From contig JACTVF010000067.1 of the NCBI GenBank assembly GCA_019695435.1, positions 1 to 17,306 on the forward strand: 17,306 bases of DNA. Reading direction: 5' to 3'. A program made the translations under genes and the position numbers. Below the pieces are notes generated by a model. It saw only the letters and a program-made list of their open reading frames with translations. It did not search any database and had not been told where the DNA came from. The first letter of the stretch is position 1; every line of letters starts with the position of its first letter. Below, in pieces: positions 16,039 to 17,306 of this stretch. This DNA comes from Methanoregulaceae archaeon (GTDB lineage: Archaea; Halobacteriota; Methanomicrobia; Methanomicrobiales; Methanospirillaceae).

Positions 16039-16943
16039 GAAAAACGCCGGCCCAAAAGGACCCTGATCTCGAAGCGCATTCCGCGAAGATCATCGAACGC
16101 CACCTCGCCCGCCGGCCCCGGGCAAAAAAGATGTGGGCGCTCCTGACCGGGGATGCCGAGGTGCAGGCCTGCTGGCGGATGGCAAACTATGTCGCCGCGA
16201 CAAAACTGGGGATGAACGATCACGGCCGGACCCATGTAATGGTCGCCACTGCATCGGCGCTTACCATGCTCGACCTGCTGGACGGCTCGCCGTTCACACC
16301 CGACATCATCACCGGGAAATTCGGGGACCGGGACGACGCGGCGCTCGTGGTGCTGGCCGCGACGCTCTGCCACGACATCGGGAACATGGTCCACCGCGAG
16401 GATCACGCGGGTCTCGGCGTGGTGCTCGCGATGCCCATCATCGACCGGCTCCTGCCGGCGATCTACGACGACCCCGTGCAGCGCACCGCGATCCGGTCGT
16501 TCATCCTCTCCGCGATGTACACCCACCACGGGGTGCCGCGGCCGCTCACCACCGAGGCGGCGCTGGTCTGCATCGCGGACTCGACCGATATGACCAAGGG
16601 CCGGGGCCGGGTCGCGTTTGATTCCGGCAGCATCACGATCCACTCGGTCTCCGCGCTTGCCATCGAAAAGGTCGAGATCAGAAAAGGAGCGGCAAAGCCC
16701 GTCGAGCTCGTGATCCACATGTCCAGCTCGGCCGGGATCTTCCAGGTGCAGGAGATCCTCGCGCCCAAGGTGCGGGCCGGGCCGCTTGCGGATGCCGTGG
16801 ACGTGATCGCGGTGACGACAGAGGAAGCGCACGCGGCAGCAAAGACGATTGTTTCCGGGATCCGGATGCAGGGCGCAACGTTCGTGCCCCTTCATGACGG
16901 CAGGGGCGGCCATGCCCGGGCCCCGCCGCGACAGAAAAAGTAA
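16035..16943 (+). CDS. HD-domain metal-dependent phosphohydrolase
   Basis: HD-superfamily proteins hydrolyse phosphate esters, often nucleotides or cyclic nucleotides, at a His/Asp metal site. The 302-residue product (start at ATG 16035) shows the pattern: His67 in DHGRTHVMV, the signature His113-Asp114 in LCHDIGNMVHREDH, His120 and His124, the pair His164-His165 in YTHHG, and Asp182 in IADSTD. The extra downstream histidines are typical of the larger HD hydrolases acting on phosphodiesters or nucleotides. A further C-terminal region of about 110 residues (from MTKGRGRVAFDSG) has no function I can name. GTG at 15993 is an alternative start in the same frame. It is divergent from the sensor kinase and convergent with the GTPase. 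The substrate cannot be told from the sequence. Confidence 0.85.
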   Translation: MRKTPAQKDPDLEAHSAKIIERHLARRPRAKKMWALLTGDAEVQACWRMANYVAATKLGMNDHGRTHVMVATASALTMLDLLDGSPFTPDIITGKFGDRDDAALVVLAATLCHDIGNMVHREDHAGLGVVLAMPIIDRLLPAIYDDPVQRTAIRSFILSAMYTHHGVPRPLTTEAALVCIADSTDMTKGRGRVAFDSGSITIHSVSALAIEKVEIRKGAAKPVELVIHMSSSAGIFQVQEILAPKVRAGPLADAVDVIAVTTEEAHAAAKTIVSGIRMQGATFVPLHDGRGGHARAPPRQKK

Positions 16944-16987
16944 GCAGGTATTCCCTGCTGCAGCCCGGGGCCCCGCCCCGGTGCAGG
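16944..16987. terminator. Hairpin region between convergent genes
   Basis: GCAGG-TATTC-CCTGC (16944-16958) starts directly after the HD stop, and a G/C-rich palindromic stretch (CCCGGGGCCCCGCCCCGG) follows. There is no T run, so termination here is a guess. Confidence 0.35.
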
Positions 16988-17306
16988 TCACGCTGTTTTA
17001 TCGCCATTGTGGGGCCGGAGCGTTGTGATGAACTCTTCGAGGGCGACCCGGGCCCCGCGCCGGTCCTTTGCCGATACGGTTTTTATCGCTGCACCGTTAA
17101 AATGTGCCTTTGTCGCGTCCGGCCGGGCACCGACTGCATCGCACCTGTTGAGCACCACGACATACGGGATACGGGCGGCCACAATCGAGGTTGAAAGGTG
17201 CTCCACGAACTCGTCCACCGGGGAGGTTGCGTCCACGAGCAGGATTGCGCCGTCCATGCCTTTCCCGATGATCTCCCGGGCGAACTCGAACCGCTCCTGC
17301 CCCGGG
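16988..17306 (-). CDS. Small Ras-like GTPase (COG2229-type), 5' end outside window
   Basis: The visible C-terminal part of about 105 residues begins in frame with PGQERFEFAREI, the switch II/G3 motif of small GTPases, followed by GMDGAILLVDAT, the guanine-specificity motif in the variant form NRCD (normally NKxD), and the G5 motif TVSAKDRRG. The P-loop and switch I lie beyond the window. Archaeal proteins of this type resemble MglA/Srprb-like regulatory GTPases, but their partners are mostly unknown. The frame runs to the window edge, so the methionine at 17257 is internal. It is convergent with the HD gene 44 bases away. Confidence 0.85.
   Translation of the reverse strand, partial: PGQERFEFAREIIGKGMDGAILLVDATSPVDEFVEHLSTSIVAARIPYVVVLNRCDAVGARPDATKAHFNGAAIKTVSAKDRRGARVALEEFITTLRPHNGDKTA

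Noticed and set aside
15900..16991. N-terminal extension of the kinase frame by 364 residues on the minus strand
   Set aside because: It is antisense to the whole HD gene, has His/Arg/Pro-rich shadow composition, and the receiver domain has its own proper start at 15899.
1..17306. CRISPR array, tRNA or rRNA genes, integrase or toxin-antitoxin system
   Set aside because: No regularly spaced repeats, cloverleaf or rRNA signatures, recombinase or toxin motifs were seen on either strand.

Overview
The window looks like chromosomal DNA from a methanogenic archaeon, most likely of the order Methanomicrobiales (a Methanoregula, Methanolinea or Methanosphaerula type). This is inference. The reasons are: bacterial-type DnaK/DnaJ/ClpB beside the archaeal bifunctional FBP aldolase/phosphatase; a very long REC/multi-PAS histidine kinase of the style common in that order; a COG2229-type small GTPase; ribosome binding sites that are pieces of AGGAGGTGAT; and archaeal TATA boxes and T-run transcript ends. 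No rRNA, tRNA or CRISPR array was seen.

Layout. Positions 1-5867 (+) are a protein quality-control block: the 3' part of dnaK, then dnaJ, a 700-base intergenic region with a short inverted-repeat element, then a small CDC48-N-like protein, clpB and an Hsp20 gene. DnaK/DnaJ feed aggregates to the ClpB disaggregase, and the small heat shock protein holds unfolded clients. Positions 6374-9587 (+) are a gluconeogenic block with three consecutive genes acting on fructose 1,6-bisphosphate: class I FBPase, class II aldolase and the bifunctional FBP aldolase/phosphatase. Positions 9588-12000 are gene-poor: a second full copy of a 260-base dispersed repeat, a frameshifted lipoprotein gene (-), a 133-base imperfect palindrome, a cyclophilin gene (+) and several GC-rich hairpins. 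Positions 11994-15899 (-) encode a 1301-residue sensor kinase with an N-terminal receiver and about seven PAS domains. It is divergent from an HD-domain phosphohydrolase (16035-16943, +), and that gene converges on a 5'-truncated GTPase gene (-) at the window edge.

The least ordinary signals are a three-copy intergenic repeat family, one copy having terminal inverted repeats and a target-site-like duplication and a 36-base core lying inverted relative to its flanks; a stand-alone CDC48-N-like domain stitched by 4 bases to clpB; an array of CCAACCG motifs upstream of that operon's TATA box; and two alternative FBP-to-F6P routes encoded side by side.
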